A stretch of DNA of 36,091 bases. Source: Erythrobacter sp. (GTDB taxonomy: Bacteria; Pseudomonadota; Alphaproteobacteria; Sphingomonadales; Sphingomonadaceae). Position 1 is the stretch's first letter; the number at the start of each line of letters is the position of its first letter. The stretch is taken from assembly GCA_024642335.1 (NCBI GenBank), contig JAHEBH010000027.1, forward strand, positions 1 to 36,091, written 5' to 3'. The notes under the pieces are model-generated. The model saw nothing but the letters and a program-made list of their open reading frames with translations. It made no database searches and had not been told where the DNA came from. This document shows positions 13,173 to 21,772 of the stretch, in pieces. The position numbers and the translations under genes are program-made.

Positions 13173-15797
13173 TCAGTCTTCGGCTGATCCGGCCTCAAGC
13201 TTCAGCCGATAGAGAATCTCCAGCGCCTCGCGCGGGCTGAGCGCATCGACATCGAGCGCCTGCAGTTCTTCGCGCAAGCGATCGCATTCCTCTTCCTCGG
13301 CTTCTGCCGCCGCGGCGAAGAGCGGCAATTCGCCAAGGCCGGCTGCCAAGCCGCCCGTTTCCGCGCGGCCCTTCTCCAATCTGTCGAGCACCGACTTGGC
13401 CCGCGCCACCACAGGCTTGGGCACACCTGCCAACCGCGCCACGGCGAGGCCATAGGAGCGGTCCGCCGCACCTTCGGCCAGTTCGTGCAGCAGGACCAGA
13501 TCGCCCTTCCATTCCTTCGCGCGCACGTGGTGGAGAGAGAGGGCGGGGCAGGTGTCCGCGAGCCTCGCCATTTCATGATAATGGGTGGCGAAGAGGCAGC
13601 GGCTGCGGTTGGTCTCGTGAATCGCCTCGGCCACCGCCCAAGCCAGCGCCAGACCGTCATAGGTCGATGTGCCGCGCCCGACCTCGTCGAGGATGACGAA
13701 ACTGCGCTCGCCCGCCTGCGACAGGATGGCAGCGGTCTCGACCATCTCGACCATGAAGGTCGATCGTCCGCGCGCGAGATTGTCCGATGCGCCCACGCGG
13801 CTGAACAGCCGGTCAACCAGCCCGATCCCTGCGCTTTCGGCAGGCACAAAGCCGCCCGCCTGCGCCAGAAGAACGATCAGCGCATTCTGGCGCAGGAATG
13901 TCGACTTGCCGCCCATGTTCGGGCCGCCGACCAGCCACAGGCGGTCGCGTTCTGACAGCGTGCAGTCATTGGCGATAAACCGTTCGCCCTGCCTCGCCAG
14001 AGCCGCCTCCACCACCGGATGCCGCCCCTCGGTGATCGACAGGCTGGTATCATCGCTGATCTCGGGACGGCACCAGCCGCCTTCGGCCGCGCGTTCGGCC
14101 TGTCCGGCGCTGACATCGAGCCGGGCGAGTGCTGCAGCGGTTGCGGCAATCCGTTGACGCGCCTGCGCCACTTCACCCACCAACTCCTCGAAATGCGCCT
14201 CCTCCGCCGCGATGGCGCGCCCCCCGGCTTCGGCGATACGGTTGGCTTCCTCATGCAGCGTGAGCGAATTGAAGCGCACCACATTGGCCATGGTCTGACG
14301 GTGGATGAAGCCGCTGTCCGGCGTCATCAGCGTATCGGCATGCCTGCTCGATACCTCGATGAAATAGCCCAGCACGCCATTGTGCCTGATCTTGAGCGAG
14401 GCGATGCCCTTGTCCGCGCGATAACGATTTTCCAGTGCGGCGATAGCGCGGCGGGCATTGCCGGAGACTTCGCGCAACTCGTCCAGTCCCTCGTCATAAC
14501 CTGCCGCGACAAAGCCGCCCTGGCTGCGCTCGGTTGGTGGGGAGGGGACCAGCGCGCGGCTAAGCAGGTCGGTCAGCGCACCGTGGCCGGTGAGATCGGG
14601 CAGCAGCGATTCGAGCAAGGCGGGGCGCTCCTGCCGCTGCGACAGCATGCCATGCAACCGCCGCGCCTCGATCAACCCGTCGCGTATCTGGCCAAGGTCG
14701 CGCGGCGAACCGCGACCGGCAACCACGCGCCCCAGAGCGCGGCCCAGGTCCGGAATGGCGCGCAGCAATTCACGCATGTCGGCGCGCAGCAGCGGATCGC
14801 GGTGGATCTCGTGCACCAGCGCCAGCCGCTCCTCGATGGCAAGGTGATCGGTGAGCGGAGCGGAAAGGTCTTCGGCCAGCAATCTCGCGCCCGCACCGGT
14901 AACGCAGCGATCCACTTCGGCCAGCAGCGAGCCTGCGCGTCCCCCGCCTTGCGCTTGCACGATCTCCAGGCTCGTGCGCGTTGCCTCGTCCATCGCCATC
15001 GTGCCCGATGGGGATCGCGCGACCGGAGGAAGCAACAAGGGCAGTTTGCCGCGTCCGGCATGGTCGAGATAGGCCACCAGCCCGCCTGCCGCCGCCAGCA
15101 TGGCGCGCGAGAAACTGCCAAACCCGTCCAGTGTGGAGACACCATGGATACGTTTGAGCGCAGCCTCTCCCTCGTCGCTGGCGAAGGCGGCGCGTGGGCG
15201 GGCGATCGCCTCCAAAGGGGCCTCGCCCCAGTCCTCGGGCGCGATCAACTCGCTTGCGCCGATCCGCGCCAGCGCCGCGCCGACATGGGCCGGCTCGCAC
15301 TCCTCAAGCTCCATGTGTCCGGTGGAGATATCGCAAGCCGCGATGCCGCAGGTGCCGCGAAGGTCGGCCACTGCCGCCAGCATGTTGGCGCGGCGTGGCT
15401 CGAGCAGCGCCTCTTCGGTCAGCGTACCGGCGGTGACGAAGCGCACGATGTCGCGCTTGACCAATGTCTTGGAGCTCGGAGTGCCTTCGCGCTTGGCGCG
15501 CTGCCTGGCCTCGTCGGGTGTCTCCACCTGTTCGGCAATGGCGACACGGCACCCGGCGCGGATGAGCCGTGCCAAGTAGCCTTCCGCGGAATGCACGGGC
15601 ACGCCGCACATGGGCACCGGATTTCCGCCATGTTCGCCCCTGCTGGTGAGCGCGATATCGAGCACCGCTGCTGCCTGCTTCGCATCGTCGAAGAACAGTT
15701 CGAAGAAGTCCCCCATGCGGTAGAACAGCAGGCAATCCCCGGCCTCGGCCTTGAGGCCGAAATACTGCGTCATCATGGGAGTTGTTGAACCGGCCAT
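13173..15797 (-). CDS. mutS: DNA mismatch repair protein MutS
   Basis: An 874-residue MutS. It recognises base mismatches through the intercalating Phe-x-Glu motif (Phe31, Glu33 in MGDFFELFFDDA) and uses an ABC-type ATPase: Walker A GGPNMGGKSTF, signature region NLARGRSTFMVEM, Walker B FVILDEVGRGTSTYDG and the switch ATHYHEM. All domains (mismatch binding, connector, lever, clamp, ATPase, C-terminal helix-turn-helix) are present at normal length. The ATG at 15797 gives the usual short N-terminus before TPMMTQY; an ATG at 15827 would add ten residues. It acts with MutL, not in this window. It is divergent from maeB. Confidence 0.97.
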   Translation of the reverse strand: MAGSTTPMMTQYFGLKAEAGDCLLFYRMGDFFELFFDDAKQAAAVLDIALTSRGEHGGNPVPMCGVPVHSAEGYLARLIRAGCRVAIAEQVETPDEARQRAKREGTPSSKTLVKRDIVRFVTAGTLTEEALLEPRRANMLAAVADLRGTCGIAACDISTGHMELEECEPAHVGAALARIGASELIAPEDWGEAPLEAIARPRAAFASDEGEAALKRIHGVSTLDGFGSFSRAMLAAAGGLVAYLDHAGRGKLPLLLPPVARSPSGTMAMDEATRTSLEIVQAQGGGRAGSLLAEVDRCVTGAGARLLAEDLSAPLTDHLAIEERLALVHEIHRDPLLRADMRELLRAIPDLGRALGRVVAGRGSPRDLGQIRDGLIEARRLHGMLSQRQERPALLESLLPDLTGHGALTDLLSRALVPSPPTERSQGGFVAAGYDEGLDELREVSGNARRAIAALENRYRADKGIASLKIRHNGVLGYFIEVSSRHADTLMTPDSGFIHRQTMANVVRFNSLTLHEEANRIAEAGGRAIAAEEAHFEELVGEVAQARQRIAATAAALARLDVSAGQAERAAEGGWCRPEISDDTSLSITEGRHPVVEAALARQGERFIANDCTLSERDRLWLVGGPNMGGKSTFLRQNALIVLLAQAGGFVPAESAGIGLVDRLFSRVGASDNLARGRSTFMVEMVETAAILSQAGERSFVILDEVGRGTSTYDGLALAWAVAEAIHETNRSRCLFATHYHEMARLADTCPALSLHHVRAKEWKGDLVLLHELAEGAADRSYGLAVARLAGVPKPVVARAKSVLDRLEKGRAETGGLAAGLGELPLFAAAAEAEEEECDRLREELQALDVDALSPREALEILYRLKLEAGSAED

Positions 15798-15829
15798 CCT
15801 GGAGCGCGAGCTAATAGGCTGAGGCATGA

Positions 15830-15858
15830 TTCGGGAAGAGCCCGAAACACTCTTTCCC
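15830..15858 (+). promoter_or_regulatory. Alternative hairpins upstream of maeB
   Basis: TTCGGG/CCCGAA (15830-15835, 15841-15846) can form a 6-bp stem, whereas GGGAAGAG (15833-15840) can pair instead with CTCTTTCCC (15850-15858) with one bulge. The two are mutually exclusive and lie 54-82 bases before the maeB start. Whether either is transcribed is unknown. Confidence 0.3.
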
Positions 15859-15911
15859 CTATCGCAGGAGGGCTTAGGCCATTATGGGCGGGTTGGAACC
15901 AGGAGGATCAT

Positions 15912-18170
15912 TTGGCGGACGAGACCAACGACTTCAATGCGCGCGAAGCGCTTTTCTATCACGAGACCATCCGGCCCGGTAAGATCGAGATCATCGCCAG
16001 CAAGCCGATGGCGACCCAGCGCGACCTCAGCCTGGCTTACTCTCCCGGTGTTGCCGTCCCCGTGAAGGCCATTGCCGCGGATCCTTCGCTCGCAGCCAGA
16101 TACACCGCCCGCTCCAATCTCGTCGCCGTGATTTCCAACGGCACGGCCATCCTCGGCCTGGGTAATCTGGGCGCGCTGGCATCCAAGCCGGTGATGGAAG
16201 GCAAGGCAGTGCTGTTCAAGCGCTTCGCCGATGTGGATTCGATCGACATCGAGCTGGATACCGAGGACCCCGAGGCCTTCATCAATGCCGTCGCGCTGAT
16301 GGAGCCGAGCTTCGGCGGTATCAACCTTGAAGACATCAAGGCGCCCGAATGCTTCATCATCGAGCAGGCCCTGCGCGAGCGGATGAAGATTCCGGTCATG
16401 CATGACGACCAGCATGGCACCGCCATCATCGCTGCGGCCGGACTGCTTAACGCATGCCATCTGACCGGGCGCAAGCTGGAAGACTGCCGCATGGTGGTAA
16501 ACGGCGCAGGTGCCTCTGCACTGGCCTGTACCGCACTGGTCAAGTCACTTGGCATTCCGCATCAGAACGTGATCGTGTGCGACCGTTCGGGGCCGATCTA
16601 TCCCGGTCGCGACGGCGTCGACCAGTGGAAGAGCGCGCATGCGGTGGAGACCGAGGCGCGCAGCCTGGAAGAGGCGCTGAAGGGCGCCGATATCTTCCTT
16701 GGCCTCTCCGCTGCCGGGGCGCTCAAGCCCGAATGGGTCAAGACCATGGCGGATCAGCCGATCATCTTCGCCATGGCCAATCCCGATCCGGAAATCATGC
16801 CCGACGATGCGCGCGCCGTGCGCCCCGATGCGATCATCGCTACCGGGCGCAGCGATTTCCCCAACCAGGTCAACAATGTGCTCGGCTTCCCCTTCATCTT
16901 CCGCGGCGCGCTCGATGTGCGCGCAACGGCGATCAACGAGGAGATGAAGATCGCCGCTGCCCGCGCCATTGCCGAGCTTGCCCGCCGGCCCGTGCCCGAG
17001 GAAGTGGCTGCCGCCTATGGCAGGAACCACCAGTTCGGTCATGACTACATCATCCCCGCCCCCTTCGACCCGCGCCTGATGGAGACCGTATCCTCTGCCG
17101 TGGCCAAGGCGGCGATGGACAGCGGTGTGGCGCAGGATCCGATCGAGGATTTCGAGGCCTACGGCCATGCGCTCAAGAGCCGCATGAACCCCACCACATC
17201 GGTGCTGACGACCGTCTATGCCGAGGCGAAGAACAATCCCAAACGGATCATCTTTGCCGAAGCGGAAGAGGAAGTGGTGCTGCGCGCCGCCATCCAGTTC
17301 CGCGATTTCGGCTACGGCACGCCGGTGCTGGTCGGCCGTACCCAGGCGGTGCACGACAAGCTGGTCGAGCTCAGTGTGGACGATCCCGACAGTTTCGAGA
17401 TCCAGAACTCGGTCGATAGCGATCTGGTGCCGCAAATGGTCGATCACCTTTATGCCAAGCTGCAGCGCAAGGGGTATACGGAACGTGACGTGCGCCGCAT
17501 GGTCAACCAGGAACGCAACATTTTCTCCGCCCTGCTACTGGCGCTTGGTCAAGGCGATGCGATGATCTCCGGCCTCACCCGTCCTTTCGCCCAGACCATG
17601 CGCGAAGTGAGCCAGGTGATCGAACCCAAGCAGGGGCAGGTTCCCTTTGGCGTGCACATGATGATCGGCAAGACGCAGACGACCTTCCTTGCCGACACCA
17701 CGATCAACGAGCGACCGAGCGCCGCGCAGCTGGCCCATATCGCCAAGGAAACCGCCGCCGTGGCGCGCCGCCTGGGGCACGAGCCGCGCGTGGCCTTCCT
17801 CTCCTATTCCACCTTCGGCAATCCCTCGGGCAAGTGGCTGGAGAACATCCGCGATGCCGTGCATATCCTCGATCAGGAAAAGCCGGGCTTCGAATATGAA
17901 GGCGAAATGGCGCCCGATGCCGCGCTCAATCCCACGGTGATGAAGCTCTATCCCTTCAGCCGCCTTTCGGCGCCTGCCAATGTGCTGGTCATGCCGGGCC
18001 TGCAGTCCGCCAACCTGTCAGCCAAGCTGCTGCGCGAACTGGGCGGCAATGCCACCATCGGTCCGATGCTGATCGGCCTGGAAAAGCCGGTCCAGATCGC
18101 GCCGATGACGGCGATCGCCCCCGATGTGCTGACGTTGAGCGTGCTGGCGACGGCTGGCGTGGTGGGGTGA
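15912..18170 (+). CDS. maeB: NADP-dependent malic enzyme with phosphotransacetylase-like domain
   Basis: A 752-residue hybrid enzyme. Residues 1-420 are the malic enzyme: LAYSPGVAVPV, YTARSNLVAVISNGTAILGLGNLGALASKPVMEGK, and the metal-binding NLEDIKAPECF; then a nucleotide-binding NGAGASALACTAL. Residues 430-752 are a phosphotransacetylase-like domain (RIIFAEAEEEVVLRAA; PFGVHMMIGK; VLVMPGLQSANLSAKLLRELG), which in MaeB-type enzymes is regulatory, sensing acetyl-CoA, rather than a proven catalyst. It decarboxylates malate to pyruvate, making NADPH. The start is TTG at 15912, decided by an AGGAGG at 15901-15906; no ATG lies near. Confidence 0.95.
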   Translation: MADETNDFNAREALFYHETIRPGKIEIIASKPMATQRDLSLAYSPGVAVPVKAIAADPSLAARYTARSNLVAVISNGTAILGLGNLGALASKPVMEGKAVLFKRFADVDSIDIELDTEDPEAFINAVALMEPSFGGINLEDIKAPECFIIEQALRERMKIPVMHDDQHGTAIIAAAGLLNACHLTGRKLEDCRMVVNGAGASALACTALVKSLGIPHQNVIVCDRSGPIYPGRDGVDQWKSAHAVETEARSLEEALKGADIFLGLSAAGALKPEWVKTMADQPIIFAMANPDPEIMPDDARAVRPDAIIATGRSDFPNQVNNVLGFPFIFRGALDVRATAINEEMKIAAARAIAELARRPVPEEVAAAYGRNHQFGHDYIIPAPFDPRLMETVSSAVAKAAMDSGVAQDPIEDFEAYGHALKSRMNPTTSVLTTVYAEAKNNPKRIIFAEAEEEVVLRAAIQFRDFGYGTPVLVGRTQAVHDKLVELSVDDPDSFEIQNSVDSDLVPQMVDHLYAKLQRKGYTERDVRRMVNQERNIFSALLLALGQGDAMISGLTRPFAQTMREVSQVIEPKQGQVPFGVHMMIGKTQTTFLADTTINERPSAAQLAHIAKETAAVARRLGHEPRVAFLSYSTFGNPSGKWLENIRDAVHILDQEKPGFEYEGEMAPDAALNPTVMKLYPFSRLSAPANVLVMPGLQSANLSAKLLRELGGNATIGPMLIGLEKPVQIAPMTAIAPDVLTLSVLATAGVVG

Positions 18171-18188
18171 TCACTACCTTCTTCCTGC

Positions 18189-18950
18189 TCAGTTAAGGGC
18201 GGTCCATACCCCAAGCGCGCTTGTCAGCGTGAGCAAGGCGCCGACGAAGGTGAGCATCATCCTGACCGAAAAGTGCCGGGCGGCAAAGGCACCGACAGGT
18301 GCGGCTGCCACGCCGCCGATCAGGAAGCCCAGCGTCGCCCCGGCAAGATCGGTAAAGCCAAGCTGCAGGACAAAGGCGGCAGAGATCGTCAGCGTCAGGA
18401 AGAATTCGACAGCGCTGACCGTGCCGACCACCTTGCGCGGTTCCGCGCCCTGGACAAGCAGGTTGCTGGTCACCACCGGGCCCCAACCGCCTCCTCCTGC
18501 TGCGTCGAGGAAGCCGCCGATCAGGCCCAGGGAGGCGACATGCCTGGGCCTTTTGACCGGCGGTGGATAGGTCAGTCCGCGATACAGGAGGTAGAGACCG
18601 ATCCCGGTCAGATAGGCCAGGACCAGCGGACGGATCACGCTGGCATCCACACTCGTCAACAGATAGGCGCCCGCCACACCGCCTGCGATGCCCGGCAAGA
18701 GCAGGCGAAAGAAGAGCTTCTTGTCGATATTGCCATGCAGCAGGTGGCTGATGCCGCTGGTGGCGGTGGTGAAACATTCCACCACATGCACGCGCTGCGA
18801 TGCGAGGGCCGGCGCCACGCCCAGTACGCCTACCATCAGGGCGTTGGAAATGACCCCGAAGGCCATGCCCAGCGCGCCGTCCACCAGCTGTGCAGCGAAT
18901 CCGATGGCGATATAGGGAAGCAGGGCCGCAAGATCGAAATCGCCAAGCAT
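18189..18950 (-). CDS. TSUP family (TauE/SafE) membrane transporter
   Basis: A 253-residue polytopic inner-membrane protein with about eight hydrophobic segments in two homologous halves. Signature stretches are FAAQLVDGALGMAFGVISN near the N-terminus and LGLIGGFLDAAGGGGWGPVV in the middle, the duplicated loops of the TSUP/DUF81 family. Members export sulfite, sulfonates or other organic anions; the substrate here is not determinable and no sulfur-metabolism gene is adjacent. It converges on maeB with 18 bases between stops. Its start region (ATG at 18950) shows no strong ribosome binding site. Confidence 0.88.
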   Translation of the reverse strand: MLGDFDLAALLPYIAIGFAAQLVDGALGMAFGVISNALMVGVLGVAPALASQRVHVVECFTTATSGISHLLHGNIDKKLFFRLLLPGIAGGVAGAYLLTSVDASVIRPLVLAYLTGIGLYLLYRGLTYPPPVKRPRHVASLGLIGGFLDAAGGGGWGPVVTSNLLVQGAEPRKVVGTVSAVEFFLTLTISAAFVLQLGFTDLAGATLGFLIGGVAAAPVGAFAARHFSVRMMLTFVGALLTLTSALGVWTALN

Positions 18951-19211
18951 GGGCGGGGCATCCGGGAAGGTTGAACGCGCGCCAGATGTGCGAAAACCCC
19001 GCCGTGCGAAAGGAAGATTTTCTATCTCCCTCCTGCAAAAAGCACGAGCCGTACTTTACACATTTAACACGGTCCAAAGAGAGAAAACCCTTCTCCTTGC
19101 GAGGGGTGTGGCGAGGCGGAGAATTGAAAGAGCTAAGCAGGAGCTAGACGCGCTTCCTGCCTGTAGGAAAGCACCGATTGCGAGCGACTAACCCTCTAAT
19201 ACAAAGTGCAG
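18951..19211. other. Non-coding 261-base gap, low GC in its right half
   Basis: No gene, tRNA or clear repeat is seen. From about 19020 to 19200 the GC content falls to about 52% by hand count, continuing into the small gene that follows. The upstream signals for the TSUP gene on the minus strand must lie here, but no convincing promoter is visible. Confidence 0.5.
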
Positions 19212-19499
19212 TCAGACGCCGCTGAAATAGCCATTCAATATGCCAGCGAGCGTGAAACCGAAGATAGCATAAAATGCCATCCACTTCAGTTGCTTCGCCG
19301 TGAAATAGTCTTCGCTTCCCGCCCTATAAGCCAGCCAGGCCAAAGTCATCATTACCAACCACCGAGCAGGCAGTAGGACCCATGTGGATTGGGGTAGTTC
19401 TGGTTCTCTAAAGAGGGGAGGTCCGAAGATGATTGCTGCGTCGAGCACGAGCGCGAGCCCGACCAGCACAAACCAATATCGCTCGAAGAGACGATCCAT
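19212..19499 (-). CDS. Hypothetical three-helix membrane protein
   Basis: A 95-residue protein not recognised as any family. Hydrophobic segments lie at about 9-27, 41-58 and 73-91, with a charged loop GSEDYFTAKQLKW before the last. Its ATG at 19499 overlaps the trmB TGA by one base (TGATG), so translation is likely coupled to trmB. The coding region has about 53% GC by hand count against roughly 65% nearby, suggesting later acquisition or a lineage-specific gene. Length, hydrophobic pattern and coupling support a real gene, but a function cannot be offered. Confidence 0.6.
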   Translation of the reverse strand: MDRLFERYWFVLVGLALVLDAAIIFGPPLFREPELPQSTWVLLPARWLVMMTLAWLAYRAGSEDYFTAKQLKWMAFYAIFGFTLAGILNGYFSGV

Positions 19500-20200
19500 C
19501 ACTTACGGCGGAACCTGAAGTACCACACCTCGTGGCCGAACACGGTGCGGGCCTTGTGTTCGTAACGCGTTTCGGGCCAGCCGGACGGGCGCACCTGCCA
19601 GCTCTTGGGGCCTTCCACCTGCCATTCGAAAACGTCGGTAAAGCGGCGCATCACCATCAGCGCGTGGCGCAGGTAGATGGGGTGGTCGGTGCCGAAGCGG
19701 AATTCGCCGCCGGGTTTCAGCTTGTCGGCAAACATCTGCACCGGCCCGTCATTCATCATCCGCCGCTTGGCATGGCGCGCCTTGGGCCAGGGGTCCGGGT
19801 GGAGCAGGTAGAGCATGGTCAGCCCGCCATCGGGAATGCGGTCGAGCACCTGCAGCGCGTTGCCATGATGGATGCGCACATTGCCGAGCTTGCCTTCCTT
19901 CACATGCGTCAGCGCTTGCGCCACGCCATTGACGAAGGGCTCTGCGCCGATGAAGCCGTGATCGGGCAACAGGTCCGCGCGGTAGGCCATGTGCTCGCCC
20001 CCGCCAAAGCCGATCTCGAAGTGCAGCGGACAATCCTGGCCGAACAGCCGCTCCGCCGTTACCGGGCCTTCTTCCGGCACGGCGATGCCGGGCAGGAAAT
20101 TGTCGACCAGATCCTGCTGCCCGGCGCGCAGGGGCTTGCCCTGGCTGCGGCCATAGAGCCGGTTGAGTGTCGTCGGATCGCCTTGCTTGTGCGCGCTCAT
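19499..20200 (-). CDS. trmB: tRNA (guanine-N7-)-methyltransferase TrmB
   Basis: A 233-residue SAM-dependent methyltransferase that makes m7G46 in the tRNA variable loop. Motifs: GRSQGKPLRAGQQDLVDNFLP near the N-terminus, HFEIGFGGGEHMA (SAM-binding loop), and the catalytic HPDPWPKARHAKRRMM, then FRFGTDHPIYLRHAL. The ATG at 20200 matches the usual start before GRSQGKPL. The reading frame remains open upstream to 20488, but that Arg/Ala-rich stretch is unlike TrmB and overlaps the divergent channel gene's leader. The downstream 95-residue membrane protein is coupled to it. Confidence 0.93.
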   Translation of the reverse strand: MSAHKQGDPTTLNRLYGRSQGKPLRAGQQDLVDNFLPGIAVPEEGPVTAERLFGQDCPLHFEIGFGGGEHMAYRADLLPDHGFIGAEPFVNGVAQALTHVKEGKLGNVRIHHGNALQVLDRIPDGGLTMLYLLHPDPWPKARHAKRRMMNDGPVQMFADKLKPGGEFRFGTDHPIYLRHALMVMRRFTDVFEWQVEGPKSWQVRPSGWPETRYEHKARTVFGHEVWYFRFRRK

Positions 20201-20334
20201 GTCTGCTGCGCATACATTCTTTTCTGTGCGCCTCAAGCGCCGGCGTTCGCATTCGTTCACTTGGCTGTCCTCGCCTGAAACCCTGCGTCCTTCGGACCAC
20301 GGGGCAGCTGCGGAAGCGCGTTCACGCTTGCGGG

Positions 20335-20362
20335 CGCTTCGCGCCCGAGCTGCCGCGAAGCG
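20335..20362. repeat. 9-bp perfect inverted repeat in trmB/mscS gap
   Basis: CGCTTCGCG at 20335-20343 and CGCGAAGCG at 20354-20362 are perfect reverse complements with a 10-base loop. A nested palindrome, GGGCGC-TTC-GCGCCC (20332-20346), shares bases with it, so the two structures compete. It lies in the 269-base divergent gap between trmB and the channel gene, 135 bases from trmB. It may be a repeat family member or a transcript structure; neither is shown. Confidence 0.4.
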
Positions 20363-20469
20363 CAGCGGAGGGAACAGCACCGAGGACCGCGCGTGCATGC
20401 GCGCGCGGAACGAAAACAATTGAACTCGGGGTTGAGGTGGCATGGTGATTGCGGCTAGGCCGCGCGACC

Positions 20470-21684
20470 ATGATTGATGATGTGACACGTTTCTTCACCG
20501 AGCAGCTGCCCTGGGTGCAGACGCTCATGGGCCTTGCCCTGCTGGCGTTGGCAGCTTTGGCTGCGAACTGGGTGCTCAAGAAGGTCATCCTGCGGCTGGC
20601 CGCGCCCTTCCTCGACACGCGGACCAAGACGGCGGACAAGGCTGCCGCACGGCTGGCCACCGTCGTCCCGCTGGCGATGATCTCGCGCGGGATCGACTTC
20701 GTCCCGAACCTGCCCGCAGAATTGGCCACCATCATCTCCAATATCGCCAGCGCGTGCATCGTGCTGTCCATCGCCATGGCGGCAAGCAAGGGGCTCGATT
20801 ATGTGGAGGAGCTCTATCGCCGCACGCCTGAGGCGGCGACGCGTCCGATCAAGGGCTATTTCCAGGTCGTCAAGATTGGCGTCTATTGCGCTGCGGCGAT
20901 CCTCGCCATCGCCGTGCTGATCGAGCAATCGCCCCTGCTGCTGTTGTCGGGCCTTGGCGCCATGGCGGCGGTTGTAATGCTGGTGTTCAAGGACACGATC
21001 CTGTCGCTCGTCGCCAGCATCCAGCTCACCAGCAACGACATGCTGCGCGTGGGCGACTGGATCGAGATGCCTTCGATGAATGCCGATGGCGATGTGGTGG
21101 ATATCGCGCTGCACACAGTGAAGGTGCAGAATTTCGACAAGACCATCACCACCATCCCCACGCACAGGCTGATTGCGGACAGCTTCCGCAACTGGCGCGG
21201 GATGAGCGAGAGCGGCGGCAGGCGCATCAAGCGCGCCTTGCCGCTGGACCAGAATTCTGTTCGTTTCCTTGCCGACGAGGAAGTGCAGGGCCTGAGTAAA
21301 TTTCGCCTGCTCGAGGGTTACCTGGCGAAGAAGGATGAGGAGCTACGCGCTTGGAATGCGCGCGAGCTGGCAGGCGATACCAATCCGGTGAATGCGCGGC
21401 GGATCACCAATATCGGCACTTTCCGGGCCTATGTGATCGCCTATCTGCGCGCGCATCCACGCCTGACCGACAAGGGCTTCACCCTGCTGGTGCGCCAGCA
21501 GGCACCCACGGCGCAGGGCCTGCCGCTGGAGATATATTGCTTCACCGGCACCACCGACTGGAACGACTACGAGAGTATCCAGGCCGACATCTTCGACCAC
21601 CTGATCGCCATATTGCCCGAGTTCGGCCTGCGTCTTTACCAGCAGCCGAGCGGGATGGATCTGCGGGGGCTGAAAGCTGGCTGA
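20470..21684 (+). CDS. Mechanosensitive channel, MscS family, YbdG type
   Basis: A 404-residue inner-membrane protein. Hydrophobic segments lie near 15-35, 65-110 and 135-175, the last being the pore-lining helix region GLGAMAAVVMLVFKDTILSLVASIQLTSNDMLRVGDWIEMP, followed by the beta domain. The block TIPTHRLIADSFRNWRGMSESGGRRIKR is diagnostic for the YbdG/MscM branch (Escherichia coli YbdG is about 415 residues). It would open under membrane tension during osmotic downshock. The ATG at 20470 is preferred to an upstream TTG at 20449; neither has a strong ribosome binding site. A bidirectional terminator follows at 21696-21731. Confidence 0.9.
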   Translation: MIDDVTRFFTEQLPWVQTLMGLALLALAALAANWVLKKVILRLAAPFLDTRTKTADKAAARLATVVPLAMISRGIDFVPNLPAELATIISNIASACIVLSIAMAASKGLDYVEELYRRTPEAATRPIKGYFQVVKIGVYCAAAILAIAVLIEQSPLLLLSGLGAMAAVVMLVFKDTILSLVASIQLTSNDMLRVGDWIEMPSMNADGDVVDIALHTVKVQNFDKTITTIPTHRLIADSFRNWRGMSESGGRRIKRALPLDQNSVRFLADEEVQGLSKFRLLEGYLAKKDEELRAWNARELAGDTNPVNARRITNIGTFRAYVIAYLRAHPRLTDKGFTLLVRQQAPTAQGLPLEIYCFTGTTDWNDYESIQADIFDHLIAILPEFGLRLYQQPSGMDLRGLKAG

Positions 21685-21695
21685 ATACCCAAGCG

Positions 21696-21731
21696 AAACG
21701 GCCCGCCTCCTCATCAGGAAGCGGGCCGTTT
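21696..21731. terminator. Bidirectional intrinsic terminator between mscS gene and ctrA
   Basis: AAACGGCCCGC (21696-21706) and GCGGGCCGTTT (21721-21731) form a perfect 11-bp stem with a 14-base loop. It sits 12 bases after the channel gene and 42 bases after the convergent ctrA stop, with A/T-rich ends on both strands. Confidence 0.85.
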
Positions 21732-21772
21732 GCTGTGTCCCCCTGTCAGTCGGCGGGTGCCGAGGCTGACGT

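Noticed and set aside
14019-15788. A 589-codon open frame on the plus strand across mutS
   Set aside because: It is antisense to a clear, full-length mutS. Its translation has no recognisable domain and reflects GC-rich codon bias.
20201-20488. N-terminal extension of TrmB by 96 residues
   Set aside because: The stretch is Arg/Ala-rich, contains palindromes and does not resemble TrmB; ATG 20200 gives the normal protein length.
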